Origin: a virus
DNA: 31,964 nt
IMG/VR virus record: IMGVR_UViG_3300005753_000420
Coordinates: 1 to 31,964 of that record
Strand: one strand, 5' to 3'
A model generated the notes under the pieces. It had not been told where the DNA came from and did not search any database. It worked only from the letters and a program-made list of their open reading frames with translations. Below, piece after piece: positions 1-6,572 of this stretch. The translations under genes and the position numbers were made by a program. Numbering within the stretch: position 1 is the first letter of the stretch; the number at the start of each line of letters is the position of its first letter.

Positions 1-375
1 TTATATTTTAAGCTTCATTAATTTATTTAATTTATTCATGTCTTCCATATAGTTAATTACCAGCTCTCTCTGTTTTTCTGTGAGTTTACTGTATAACCTA
101 TCTATCTTGCTATTTGCAGCAACAATATCGCTGACTTTCTCAGGATAAATCTTATTAGGATCAATATCTATCAAATTGCATACTTTGAATATTATTTCTA
201 AGTTTAATGGTATTTGTCCATTCAAGTAATGGCTAAATGCGCCTTGGGTCATTTCTAGTTCAATTGCAACTTTATCTTGTGTTAGCCCTAGTCTCTTCTT
301 ATTTGCATCGAATGCTGATTTTAGCCTTCTAGCAGCATTGCTTTCACTCTTTGTTAATGCTCTTCGTTTAGTCAT
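1..375 (-). CDS. Phage repressor, Cro/CI-type HTH protein
   Basis: The 124-residue product has a helix-turn-helix of the XRE/CI class at about residues 28-75 (LGLTQDKVAIELEMTQ followed by GAFSHYLNGQIPLN). A short charged helical tail follows and may serve for dimerisation. There is no C-terminal LexA-type peptidase domain, so the protein is closer in size to the short P2-type C repressors than to lambda CI; RecA-driven self-cleavage is therefore not expected (inference). It is divergent from the Cro-like gene at 469, across a 93-bp AT-rich interval, the standard layout of a lysogeny switch. It probably represses the rightward early genes and controls itself. The start at 375 is the only ATG giving the whole N-terminus. 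The operator sequence it reads is not proven. Confidence 0.88.
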   Translation of the reverse strand: MTKRRALTKSESNAARRLKSAFDANKKRLGLTQDKVAIELEMTQGAFSHYLNGQIPLNLEIIFKVCNLIDIDPNKIYPEKVSDIVAANSKIDRLYSKLTEKQRELVINYMEDMNKLNKLMKLKI

Positions 376-468
376 GACATAAATACTAATATATGATTGA
401 AGATTTAATGAATAGCAAAGCTATTTTTTCATTGACAATGTTTTTTAATATCAATAGTATTCATTTTT
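376..468. promoter_or_regulatory. Immunity control region: early rightward promoter and putative operators
   Basis: Between the divergent repressor and Cro-like genes. On the + strand TTGACA lies at 432-437 and TAGTAT at 455-460, with a 17-bp spacer, a convincing sigma70-type promoter. Transcription would begin near 467, almost at the ATG at 469. AATAGC-AAA-GCTATT at 411-425 is a perfect 6-bp dyad with a 3-nt centre. AATACTA occurs at 382-388 and 474-480, and its complement TAGTATT at 455-461, overlapping the -10 box. These are candidate operators for the two regulators. A leftward promoter for the repressor must also lie here, but I cannot place it with confidence. Confidence 0.7.
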
Positions 469-759
469 ATGAAAATACTAGAACGATACTTAGATCAAGA
501 TAGGATCAAGTCGAAACATCGGCTCGCTACGGATAGCGGAATCTCGGATAGCATGTTGTATCAATTAAAAAAAGACATTAGGAAGCCGAATGCCGTTCAT
601 GCCATTAAGTTAGAGATTGGTAGTGAAGGTAAAATTTCTGCCGAGGAAGTATGTCCTGATTTTTTTAATTTACTTAAACAAATAGGCTATCAGCGTGTAA
701 ATAAAAAAAACGACTCTAAGCATGTAGAAATCAATCAACTTTCCCTATTTTTTAGGTGA
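469..759 (+). CDS. Cro/YdaS-like HTH regulator
   Basis: The 96-residue protein has the sequence pattern of the Cro/YdaS-like phage regulators: an N-terminal helix (MKILERYLDQ), a helix-turn-helix (HRLATDSGISDSMLYQLKKD) and the segment HAIKLEIGSEGKISAEEVCP, which is typical of the family. It is the first rightward early gene and faces the repressor, so it most likely acts as the lytic-side Cro that lowers repressor synthesis. No Shine-Dalgarno precedes the ATG, and the best promoter places the transcript start within a few bases of it, so translation may be leaderless. The C-terminal 30 residues are charged and not recognisable. Confidence 0.8.
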   Translation: MKILERYLDQDRIKSKHRLATDSGISDSMLYQLKKDIRKPNAVHAIKLEIGSEGKISAEEVCPDFFNLLKQIGYQRVNKKNDSKHVEINQLSLFFR

Positions 760-867
760 GGCTTTTAAACCTATTTAAAAATTAAAGGCAAAAAAAAACC
801 ACACATCGTCATAGATTGCCATCAACACGATATGCGGTTCTTCATTAATCGAACTACGGAAAATATT

Positions 868-1560
868 ATGACAAAAAAAAGCACACATCACAATAAGTAT
901 GTATCCGCAGAGAGTTGCGCCAAACTAATGGCGTTTCAACACATCGCGATCTTACTAGCTGATAACGAACGGTGTATAAAAAAAGACTTTTTAATAGACG
1001 AGCTGTGTCATTATCCTGATCTTTGGTATGATCGTGCGGATGCTGAAAGAATATTCAGTCGTGCCAGAATACTAAAAATACTAAAACATATCGGCTGGAG
1101 TGAATATGAGGGTCAACGTCATTCGCTGTATTATGTTGATTTTCAGTTTGATTTTTCTAAAATTATATTGATAAAAAAATACCTCGGTCATCAAACGTTT
1201 ATCCTTGAGTTTTTACAACAAAATCCATTGTCACGCACTACTCAAATTATTGATGCAATGATCAAAGAGCCTTTGTACAAAGATCTTAATCGAAAAATTC
1301 AATATAATTTGTTACATGCATTAGTGAAAAATGGCTATCTAACAAAACATCAACAGCCGAAAAATATCTATGTATATTCAGCCATTGCGGGTAAAAATAT
1401 CTCATATGCTGGTCTTCCTGCTATGCCCGCACTTAATCGAACAAACAAGATTGTTGTGGTGCATAAAAAAAGCAATGAAATAGTCATTGATCCGAGTTTG
1501 TTGATTGCAACAATGTTTCCCGCGTATGAGCCTGCTGCTGTGTGTGGAGGTGTAAAATGA
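868..1560 (+). CDS. Early protein of unknown function with winged-helix-like segments
   Basis: The 230-residue product is not a family I recognise. The ATG at 868 is preferred because GGA at 858-860 lies 7 nt upstream; an in-frame ATG at 832 adds 12 residues but has no ribosome site. The N-terminal half (KDFLIDELCHYPDLWYDRADAERIF onward, ending in a predicted strand HSLYYVDFQF) and the middle (LEFLQQNPLSRTTQIIDAMI to LLHALVKNGYLTKHQQP) both look like short winged-helix DNA-binding units. It overlaps the dnaB start by 4 nt (ATGA), so it belongs to the replication operon. It might bind the origin or regulate early transcription; this is inferred from position and fold impression only. Confidence 0.6.
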   Translation: MTKKSTHHNKYVSAESCAKLMAFQHIAILLADNERCIKKDFLIDELCHYPDLWYDRADAERIFSRARILKILKHIGWSEYEGQRHSLYYVDFQFDFSKIILIKKYLGHQTFILEFLQQNPLSRTTQIIDAMIKEPLYKDLNRKIQYNLLHALVKNGYLTKHQQPKNIYVYSAIAGKNISYAGLPAMPALNRTNKIVVVHKKSNEIVIDPSLLIATMFPAYEPAAVCGGVK

Positions 1561-3005
1561 GTCCACGACTTATACCTAATAGCATTGAAGCTGAGCAATC
1601 GGTACTCGGTGGCATTATGCTAAATAATCAAGCATTTTATCGAATAGAAAATGTATTAACACCGACTGATTTTTATCATAAGCATCATCAAATAATTTTC
1701 AGTTCTATTTTAGACATGTTTGCAGAAAGAAAGCCGATTGATGTTGTTACCGTTTCGGATTGGATGAAAGGCCGCTGCTTACCTTCTGGAGAGCATTTTA
1801 TTGATTTTATTGGTGGTCTTGCCTATTTAGGTGATCTGGCAAAAGACACGCCAAGCTCGGCGAATATTATTGCGTATGCGGGGATTGTACGAAACCATTC
1901 GATGCGGCGGCAGTTTATCGAGCTTGGATCGTCTATTATTGATCAATCGTATGATAATAGCGATGCCTCTGATGCGTCGATTGAAAAGTTAACTGAATTC
2001 ACCGTTGCGGGTGCATTTGCGTTGGAGCAAAAGAAAGAAGAAGCGAATAAGGGCTTCACAACGCTGAAAGATGCGCTGAAAGAGCAAGTTGCTCGTATTC
2101 AAACGCTGAATGAAAATAAAGAAGAGCAGTTGCTGGGGTCAGCATCAACGCTAGACGATTTAGATAAGAAATTATCAGGTTTTGAAAAGGGTAAAGTTTA
2201 TGTGTTGGCAGGTCGTCCTGCAATGGGTAAAACAACTTTGGGGCTGAATATTGTTGAAGGTATCGCACAAACAACAAAAAATCCAGTTGCCGTATTTTCG
2301 ATAGAAATGCCGACAGGCGATGTGGTGCAAAAGATGATGTCGTCAGCAGGGCGAGTCGATTTTGCTCATTTGCGTAATCCGTGGGAGCTAAATAGTGACG
2401 ATTGGCCCCATGTCACTCAAGGAATTAAAAAGCTGAGTGGAATGGATATATTTTTTGATGATAGTTCTCGCCAAACGCCTGCTGATATTCGTTCGCGTTG
2501 TCGGCGATTAATTCAGGATACAGGCAAGCCGTTATCAGCTGTTTTGATTGATTATGTGCAGTTGATGGGCGGATCGCGTGATAAAGCTTATTTTAATAAA
2601 GAAGCTGAGATAAATTATATTTCAGGGGAAGTGCGGGCAATGGCTAAAGATTTTGAGTGTCCTATTATTTTAATTTCTCAATTGAATCGTTCGGTTGAGA
2701 GCCGTCCTAATAAGCGCCCTGTAATGTCAGATCTGCGTGATAGTGGGGCATTGGAGCAGGATGCATCGGCGATTATTTTTGTTTATCGTGATGAGGTTTA
2801 TGATGAAAACACGGCGGATAAGGGAGTTGCTGAGCTGATTGTTGCAAAGCATCGCGGCGGTCAAACAGGTACCGTCCGTTGTCGTTGGGTGGGCCATCAT
2901 CAGCGTTTTGAGGATTTTGGTGATGATTATAGTAATTATCAAGATGATGGTTCTGGTGATAGAACCGCGATCAAAAATCTTATGGGTCGCGGGGAGTCAT
3001 ATTAA
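1557..3005 (+). CDS. dnaB: Replicative DNA helicase, DnaB family
   Basis: The 482-residue product is a full-length DnaB-type hexameric helicase. The N-terminal collar domain (NSIEAEQSVLGGIMLNN at residues 8-24) is followed by a linker and a RecA-like ATPase domain with Walker A GRPAMGKT at 219-226, Walker B VLIDYVQLM around Asp332, and the family's SQLNR and DLRDSGALEQDA motifs further on. It unwinds the fork during phage replication, so the phage need not recruit the host DnaB. The start at 1557 is chosen for the strong GGAGG at 1546-1550 and the ATGA overlap with the preceding stop; an in-frame ATG at 1542 would precede this site. The downstream DnaT-domain protein is the likely loader or initiator partner. 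Confidence 0.97.
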   Translation: MSPRLIPNSIEAEQSVLGGIMLNNQAFYRIENVLTPTDFYHKHHQIIFSSILDMFAERKPIDVVTVSDWMKGRCLPSGEHFIDFIGGLAYLGDLAKDTPSSANIIAYAGIVRNHSMRRQFIELGSSIIDQSYDNSDASDASIEKLTEFTVAGAFALEQKKEEANKGFTTLKDALKEQVARIQTLNENKEEQLLGSASTLDDLDKKLSGFEKGKVYVLAGRPAMGKTTLGLNIVEGIAQTTKNPVAVFSIEMPTGDVVQKMMSSAGRVDFAHLRNPWELNSDDWPHVTQGIKKLSGMDIFFDDSSRQTPADIRSRCRRLIQDTGKPLSAVLIDYVQLMGGSRDKAYFNKEAEINYISGEVRAMAKDFECPIILISQLNRSVESRPNKRPVMSDLRDSGALEQDASAIIFVYRDEVYDENTADKGVAELIVAKHRGGQTGTVRCRWVGHHQRFEDFGDDYSNYQDDGSGDRTAIKNLMGRGESY

Positions 3006-4018
3006 TGGCACTTTTATTTATTTTGCCATCCGAAAACGAGATTTTAGCACGACGACGAGCCTCGCATGTTGAAAATAATGGGCTTGTTATGCATGCACTG
3101 GATACCGATGTATTTGGTTATTTGTGCCAACGTACGGACTGGTCAACAGGTACCGTCGGTGTGAAATCAGCCATAAGCCATGCACGTATTGCATTTGATT
3201 TGAGTGAAGATATTCCCCGTAAACCAACGCGTAATTTGCGTGTTGTGAATAATAAAGCGGTACAAGACAGTATTAGCAGATTAATCAAAGTAGGGCTGTT
3301 TGATCGTCATTCGCAGAGTCTGCAAGAAGGTGCAAACAGAAACCGCCTGCTGCTGGTGCGAGTCTTGTGGCGTGAATTTCTAACGGCGCGGCATTTTCTG
3401 AAAAATCCAGACGTTGATCAGACGTTAGGCTTTTTTAGTGAGTTAAAAAACAATAATATATTCAATAACAGTAGTTTAGAAGAAAATACAGCTGTTGAAA
3501 ATACAAGCAGGCGTTCGTCAGACGTGACAAATAATAGTAACTATATAACTAACGCGGATACTCACAAATTTCGCATGTCATTGACCTGGCAACCCGATAG
3601 AGATTTTGTCGATTTGTTTTTAAGTGCATGTGGTTTTAAAGGAAGTGAAATTCAAAAAGTCTGGTTTGGAAAATATGTACAGTATTGGTACAAAGAAGAA
3701 ATGTTTAAAACGCAGCATGAATGGTCTGAGCATTTTGCTAATCATATGCAGGGTTACTTGATTGATGCTGGTCGCTTTGATCGACTTAACGGTGTGGGTG
3801 TTACGCCTACGGTTCGTAATAACACAGGATCACAGCCTAAGCGGTTGACTGTGCCTAATATACCTGATGGGTCTAGGCTACAGTCGTGGGCTATGTCTCA
3901 TGGGTTGGAAGCATGCCCTGTGGGTTATGACACTCGGCAGTATTATCAGATGCTATGTAACCATGTTGAGCGTATCAACTTGGATAATGAGAAACGGGGA
4001 GATAGGGTTTTACAATGA
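3005..4018 (+). CDS. Replication initiator with N-terminal wHTH and C-terminal DnaT-like domain
   Basis: The 337-residue product starts within the dnaB stop (TAATG), with GGGGAG at 2991-2996 as ribosome site. The N-terminal ~120 residues (ALDTDVFGYLCQRTDW to VQDSISRLIKVGLFDR) resemble the winged-helix domain of phage O-type replication proteins. A low-complexity Asn/Ser-rich linker (about 150-190) follows. Residues about 198-255 (LTWQPDRDFVDLFLSACGF, GKYVQYWYKEE, EWSEHFANHM) match the C-terminal DnaT domain pattern of a W-x-P start, a YW helix and a final W...F..H. The expected role is origin recognition plus delivery of the adjacent DnaB to single-stranded DNA. The AT-rich linker DNA (about 3450-3560) is a possible origin by analogy with lambda O, but no clear iterons are seen. 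Confidence 0.8.
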   Translation: MALLFILPSENEILARRRASHVENNGLVMHALDTDVFGYLCQRTDWSTGTVGVKSAISHARIAFDLSEDIPRKPTRNLRVVNNKAVQDSISRLIKVGLFDRHSQSLQEGANRNRLLLVRVLWREFLTARHFLKNPDVDQTLGFFSELKNNNIFNNSSLEENTAVENTSRRSSDVTNNSNYITNADTHKFRMSLTWQPDRDFVDLFLSACGFKGSEIQKVWFGKYVQYWYKEEMFKTQHEWSEHFANHMQGYLIDAGRFDRLNGVGVTPTVRNNTGSQPKRLTVPNIPDGSRLQSWAMSHGLEACPVGYDTRQYYQMLCNHVERINLDNEKRGDRVLQ

Positions 4019-4443
4019 GTAATAGTTCTAAGGCAATTGTTAAGCAAAGCCAAGGGAAACGTTATGTAACTCAGGCTGATCTAGTTGAGCAGATTAAACG
4101 GTTTCCTGGTGATACTAGGGCGCAAGCGTCTTGGCGTTACATTGGGGGATCTATCGTTAACGGGCAGTGTGTACCCGTACATGAGTTTGCTAAGTACATG
4201 TTGTTTTTTAATGCAACGCGTCGATTAGTTGAGCTGACATCAAGAAAAGAAAATCGGCAGATTAAAACGGGAAGAGCCCGATGTAATGCTCATGCTGAAG
4301 CTGCTGGTTTGTATCCGATCGACGCTAACATCGAGGCGATCTGTAAACAAAGGCAGGTTAAGCAGCCTGTTGAAGCTAAGCCTGCTGCTGATCCTGTTGA
4401 TGTTAAAAATATGATGAATGATTGGAATGATTACCTTACTTAA
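4015..4443 (+). CDS. Early hypothetical protein, end of replication operon
   Basis: The 142-residue product overlaps the initiator gene by 4 nt (ATGA). I do not recognise the family. It is basic and mostly helical. The N-terminus KRYVTQADLVEQIKRFPGD could be a small DNA-binding segment, and the C-terminal third is Pro/Ala/Lys-rich (QVKQPVEAKPAADPVDV) before an acidic end. Its place after an O/DnaT-like initiator corresponds to the slot of a helicase loader, but it has no Walker motif, so it is not a DnaC or IstB-type ATPase. No promoter separates it from upstream genes, so it should be co-expressed with them. Confidence 0.65.
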   Translation: MSNSSKAIVKQSQGKRYVTQADLVEQIKRFPGDTRAQASWRYIGGSIVNGQCVPVHEFAKYMLFFNATRRLVELTSRKENRQIKTGRARCNAHAEAAGLYPIDANIEAICKQRQVKQPVEAKPAADPVDVKNMMNDWNDYLT

Positions 4444-4448
4444 AAAAA

Positions 4449-4500
4449 AGGTACTCCTGAGTTAAACGGTGTACGGGTCTGTGAGCCTCACCATTTCGCT
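4449..4500. other. GC-richer island upstream of the packaging genes; possible cos/pac region
   Basis: This stretch of the 165-bp gap after the replication operon is clearly richer in G and C than its surroundings. It contains the odd dyad GTGAG-C-CTCAC at 4481-4491. It carries no plausible ORF. In lambda-type phages the cohesive-end site lies upstream of the terminase small subunit, which makes this a candidate, but the methyltransferase and a small gene intervene here and no known cos sequence is recognised. Confidence 0.2.
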
Positions 4501-4542
4501 AGTTGCAATTTTGTTTTTTTGCGTTTCATTTCGGTATTGAAT

Positions 4543-4597
4543 GCACTGTAAGTATATGATGTTGTTATAAAATATACTTATGGTGCTTTGTTTTTTT
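4543..4597 (+). terminator. Strong stem-loop with T-rich tail after the replication operon
   Basis: GCACTGTAAGTATAT (4543-4557) can pair with ATATACTTATGGTGC (4572-4586) over 15 positions, 13 Watson-Crick and 2 G-U, around a 14-nt loop. TTTGTTTTTTT follows at 4587-4597. This is the form of a rho-independent terminator, although the stem is AT-rich. It ends only 11 nt before the ATG at 4609, so it could also act as an attenuator or antitermination target that controls entry into the packaging genes. Confidence 0.6.
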
Positions 4598-4608
4598 GAG
4601 TGGTTTTT

Positions 4609-5685
4609 ATGAAAATAGAGCACGTTGAAATTAGTGAACTACATGAATATAAGCATAATTCACGGACTCATTCTGCTACTCAGGTTGCAGAAATTGCGGA
4701 ATCAATTAAGCTGTTTGGCTTTGTTAACCCTGTGCTTGTTGGTGATCAGGGACGTGTTATTGCTGGTCACGGTCGGTTGTCTGCTGCTGTCACTTTAAAT
4801 TTGGAGACGGTACCTGTTTGCAAACTTGGCGATATGTGGCAATTGGGTGATCATTATTTGATGTGTGGTAGTTCGGTTGATGGTGATCAGGTTAAAAAAT
4901 TATTATCAGCAGGCGGTACCCGTAAGGCTGATATGGTGTTTACTGATCCACCTTATTTGATGGATTTTCGCGGTAGTTTACGCGGTGATGGTAGTAAGTC
5001 GTTCAATGGAAAATATAAACCTATTCAAAACGATAAGCTAAGCAAGGTTGATGGGATAAAGTTTTTAGATGATGTAGCTGGTGTGATTAAACAGCATTGT
5101 CGTGGTGCTTGGTATATCTGCTTTTATCGCCTTGGTATTGATTGGATATTTGATGCTTTAAAATCTAATGGCATGAAATGGCGGAACCTGATTATCTGGA
5201 ATAAGGGTCACATCACGTTATCAAATAGTGACTACAAGTCAATGTATGAGCCAATTGTCTATGGCTTTGAAAATGATTATGAGCCTATTTTGTATGGTTG
5301 GAATGATCAACATTCTTTTCATGGCGAAAAGGGTGAGAAAGATATATGGGAATGTAGTGGTGAGTTGTCGGTGTGGGATATTAGTCGTACACGGCTTAAT
5401 GATCTTCATCCAACGATGAAACCAATTAGCTTGTGTGAACGGGCTATTTGTAACAGTAGTAAGCGCAATGAATCTGTTTTGGATTTATTTGGTGGTTCTG
5501 GTTCGACGCTGATTGCGTGTGAAAAATCAGGTAGAAATGCTTATTTGATGGAATTGGAGCCTAGTTATTGTGATGTGATTATTTTGCGCTATCAGGCGTA
5601 TACAGGGAAACAAGCCACTCGTATAAAAGATGGTGTTTCTTATGATTCCATTGCACAAAATATTAATAAAGGGGGAGGGGATTAG
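4609..5685 (+). CDS. ParB-like domain fused to beta-class DNA methyltransferase
   Basis: The 358-residue product has an N-terminal ParB/sulfiredoxin-type domain (NSRTH at 17-21, GHGRLSAA at 53-60) joined to an adenine-N6 or cytosine-N4 methyltransferase. Catalytic motif IV is DPPY at 113-116 and the AdoMet-binding motif FGGSG is at 294-298; the order IV before I defines the beta class. The linker that normally separates the two parts is almost absent: VPV at 68-70 runs within ten residues into LGDHYLMCGSS. ATG 4609 is chosen over the in-frame GTG 4600 because GAGTGG lies 5 nt upstream. Such proteins are common next to phage terminases and may protect phage DNA from host restriction; the target site cannot be read from sequence. 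Confidence 0.92.
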   Translation: MKIEHVEISELHEYKHNSRTHSATQVAEIAESIKLFGFVNPVLVGDQGRVIAGHGRLSAAVTLNLETVPVCKLGDMWQLGDHYLMCGSSVDGDQVKKLLSAGGTRKADMVFTDPPYLMDFRGSLRGDGSKSFNGKYKPIQNDKLSKVDGIKFLDDVAGVIKQHCRGAWYICFYRLGIDWIFDALKSNGMKWRNLIIWNKGHITLSNSDYKSMYEPIVYGFENDYEPILYGWNDQHSFHGEKGEKDIWECSGELSVWDISRTRLNDLHPTMKPISLCERAICNSSKRNESVLDLFGGSGSTLIACEKSGRNAYLMELEPSYCDVIILRYQAYTGKQATRIKDGVSYDSIAQNINKGGGD

Positions 5686-5686
5686 G

Positions 5687-6007
5687 ATGTTATTAGGATG
5701 TTTTCCTGCAACGATACAGCGTGTTTTGGTTATTACTCCAAAGCGTTATAGTGAATTAGTTGATGCTGGGGTTTTAATTGAGTTAGGTGGTCGTTGTGAT
5801 TTTTGTTCCAGTGTTCAGCGTTATATTTGTTACCTTAATGCAATGATAAATAATAAAAAAATAATGGATGTGGATAATATTACTGCTTGTTATCTGGATG
5901 ATAATTTAAGTGATAACGATATTCTTTCGATGACTAAAATTGTTGAAGATGATCAACATGAAAATCTGGATTTGGATCTTCCAGAAGGTTTAATGAGTTA
6001 TGTCTGA
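5687..6007 (+). CDS. Stand-alone Nu1-like DNA-binding domain protein
   Basis: The 106-residue product starts at ATG 5687 behind GGGGGAGGGG (5671-5680). Residues about 8-55 align by eye with the N-terminal domain of the terminase small subunit encoded just downstream: LVITPKRYSELVDAGVLI matches LVLTTRRVQQLANEGVII, and SVQRYICYLNAMINNK matches SVQGYITYLNELIPNK, about 20 identities over some 50 positions. The rest is an acidic tail (DDNLSDND, EDDQHENLDLDLPEG) with no terminase-binding region. It overlaps the next gene by 8 nt. It looks like a diverged tandem duplicate that may bind the packaging site or act as a regulator or competitor of Nu1. That role is inference. Confidence 0.75.
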   Translation: MLLGCFPATIQRVLVITPKRYSELVDAGVLIELGGRCDFCSSVQRYICYLNAMINNKKIMDVDNITACYLDDNLSDNDILSMTKIVEDDQHENLDLDLPEGLMSYV

Positions 6008-6572
6008 GCGTCTGTCTTACAACGTTGAAGTGATGTCAAAGCTGCTTGTTTTAACGACGCGTAGAGTTCAGCAATTGGCGAATGAAGGCGTTATTATTAA
6101 AACAAGTCGTGGTCGTTATGATCTAATTAAGTCGGTGCAAGGGTATATTACTTATTTGAATGAATTGATTCCCAATAAGCAATCAAGTGATGAAGGGGTT
6201 CAATTTGCTAAAGTTGATATTGAGGTTGAAAAGGCTAAATTATTTAAACATAAGGCTGAGCTTGCAAGGTTAGAAGAAGAAGAACGTAAAAATATTCTGG
6301 TAAATAAAGTCGATGAACGACGTGAGATGTTCCGATTAGGTCGTATTGTTCGCAATGGCGTGCTTGCTGTGCCTGCACGGTTGGCTCAAGGGCTAGCAGC
6401 TGAGTCGGATGCAATGGTTGTGCATCGTATGTTAGAGCATGAGTTGATTGATACATTGACGGAATTAGCTGAGTTGTCTAAGTCTGATGATCCTTTAGCT
6501 GATGAGGACAGTACACAAATACTTGATGTCGATGCTGATTGTGGCCATTGGATCTGGTGTGGCTATGGGTAA
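6000..6572 (+). CDS. Terminase small subunit, Nu1 family
   Basis: The 190-residue product has the Nu1 architecture. An N-terminal MerR-like winged helix (MSKLLVLTTRRVQQLANEGV, then GRYDLIKSVQGYITYLNELI) recognises cos/pac DNA. A long charged helix follows (EKAKLFKHKAELARLEEEER) for assembly, and then the conserved region RLGRIVRNGVLAVPARLAQGLA. It recruits the large subunit to phage DNA for packaging. The last residues (CGHWIWCGYG) are unusually rich in Cys and Trp, and this end overlaps the large-subunit start by 8 nt (ATGGGTAA). Lambda Nu1 is of similar length (181 residues). Confidence 0.9.
   Translation: MSERLSYNVEVMSKLLVLTTRRVQQLANEGVIIKTSRGRYDLIKSVQGYITYLNELIPNKQSSDEGVQFAKVDIEVEKAKLFKHKAELARLEEEERKNILVNKVDERREMFRLGRIVRNGVLAVPARLAQGLAAESDAMVVHRMLEHELIDTLTELAELSKSDDPLADEDSTQILDVDADCGHWIWCGYG

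Noticed and set aside
3450-3560. AT-rich segment in the initiator gene as a lambda-type origin
   Set aside because: No iterons could be found; kept only as a remark because AT-richness alone is weak evidence.
4537-4571. Promoter using TTGAAT and TATAAA near the hairpin
   Set aside because: The spacing is 23 bp, outside the usable range; TATGAT at 4555-4560 has no acceptable -35 partner.
6502-6564. Upstream extension of the terminase large subunit (ATG 6502 or 6532)
   Set aside because: It would overlap Nu1 by 70 nt or 41 nt, lacks a ribosome site and adds a hydrophobic stretch not found in the family.
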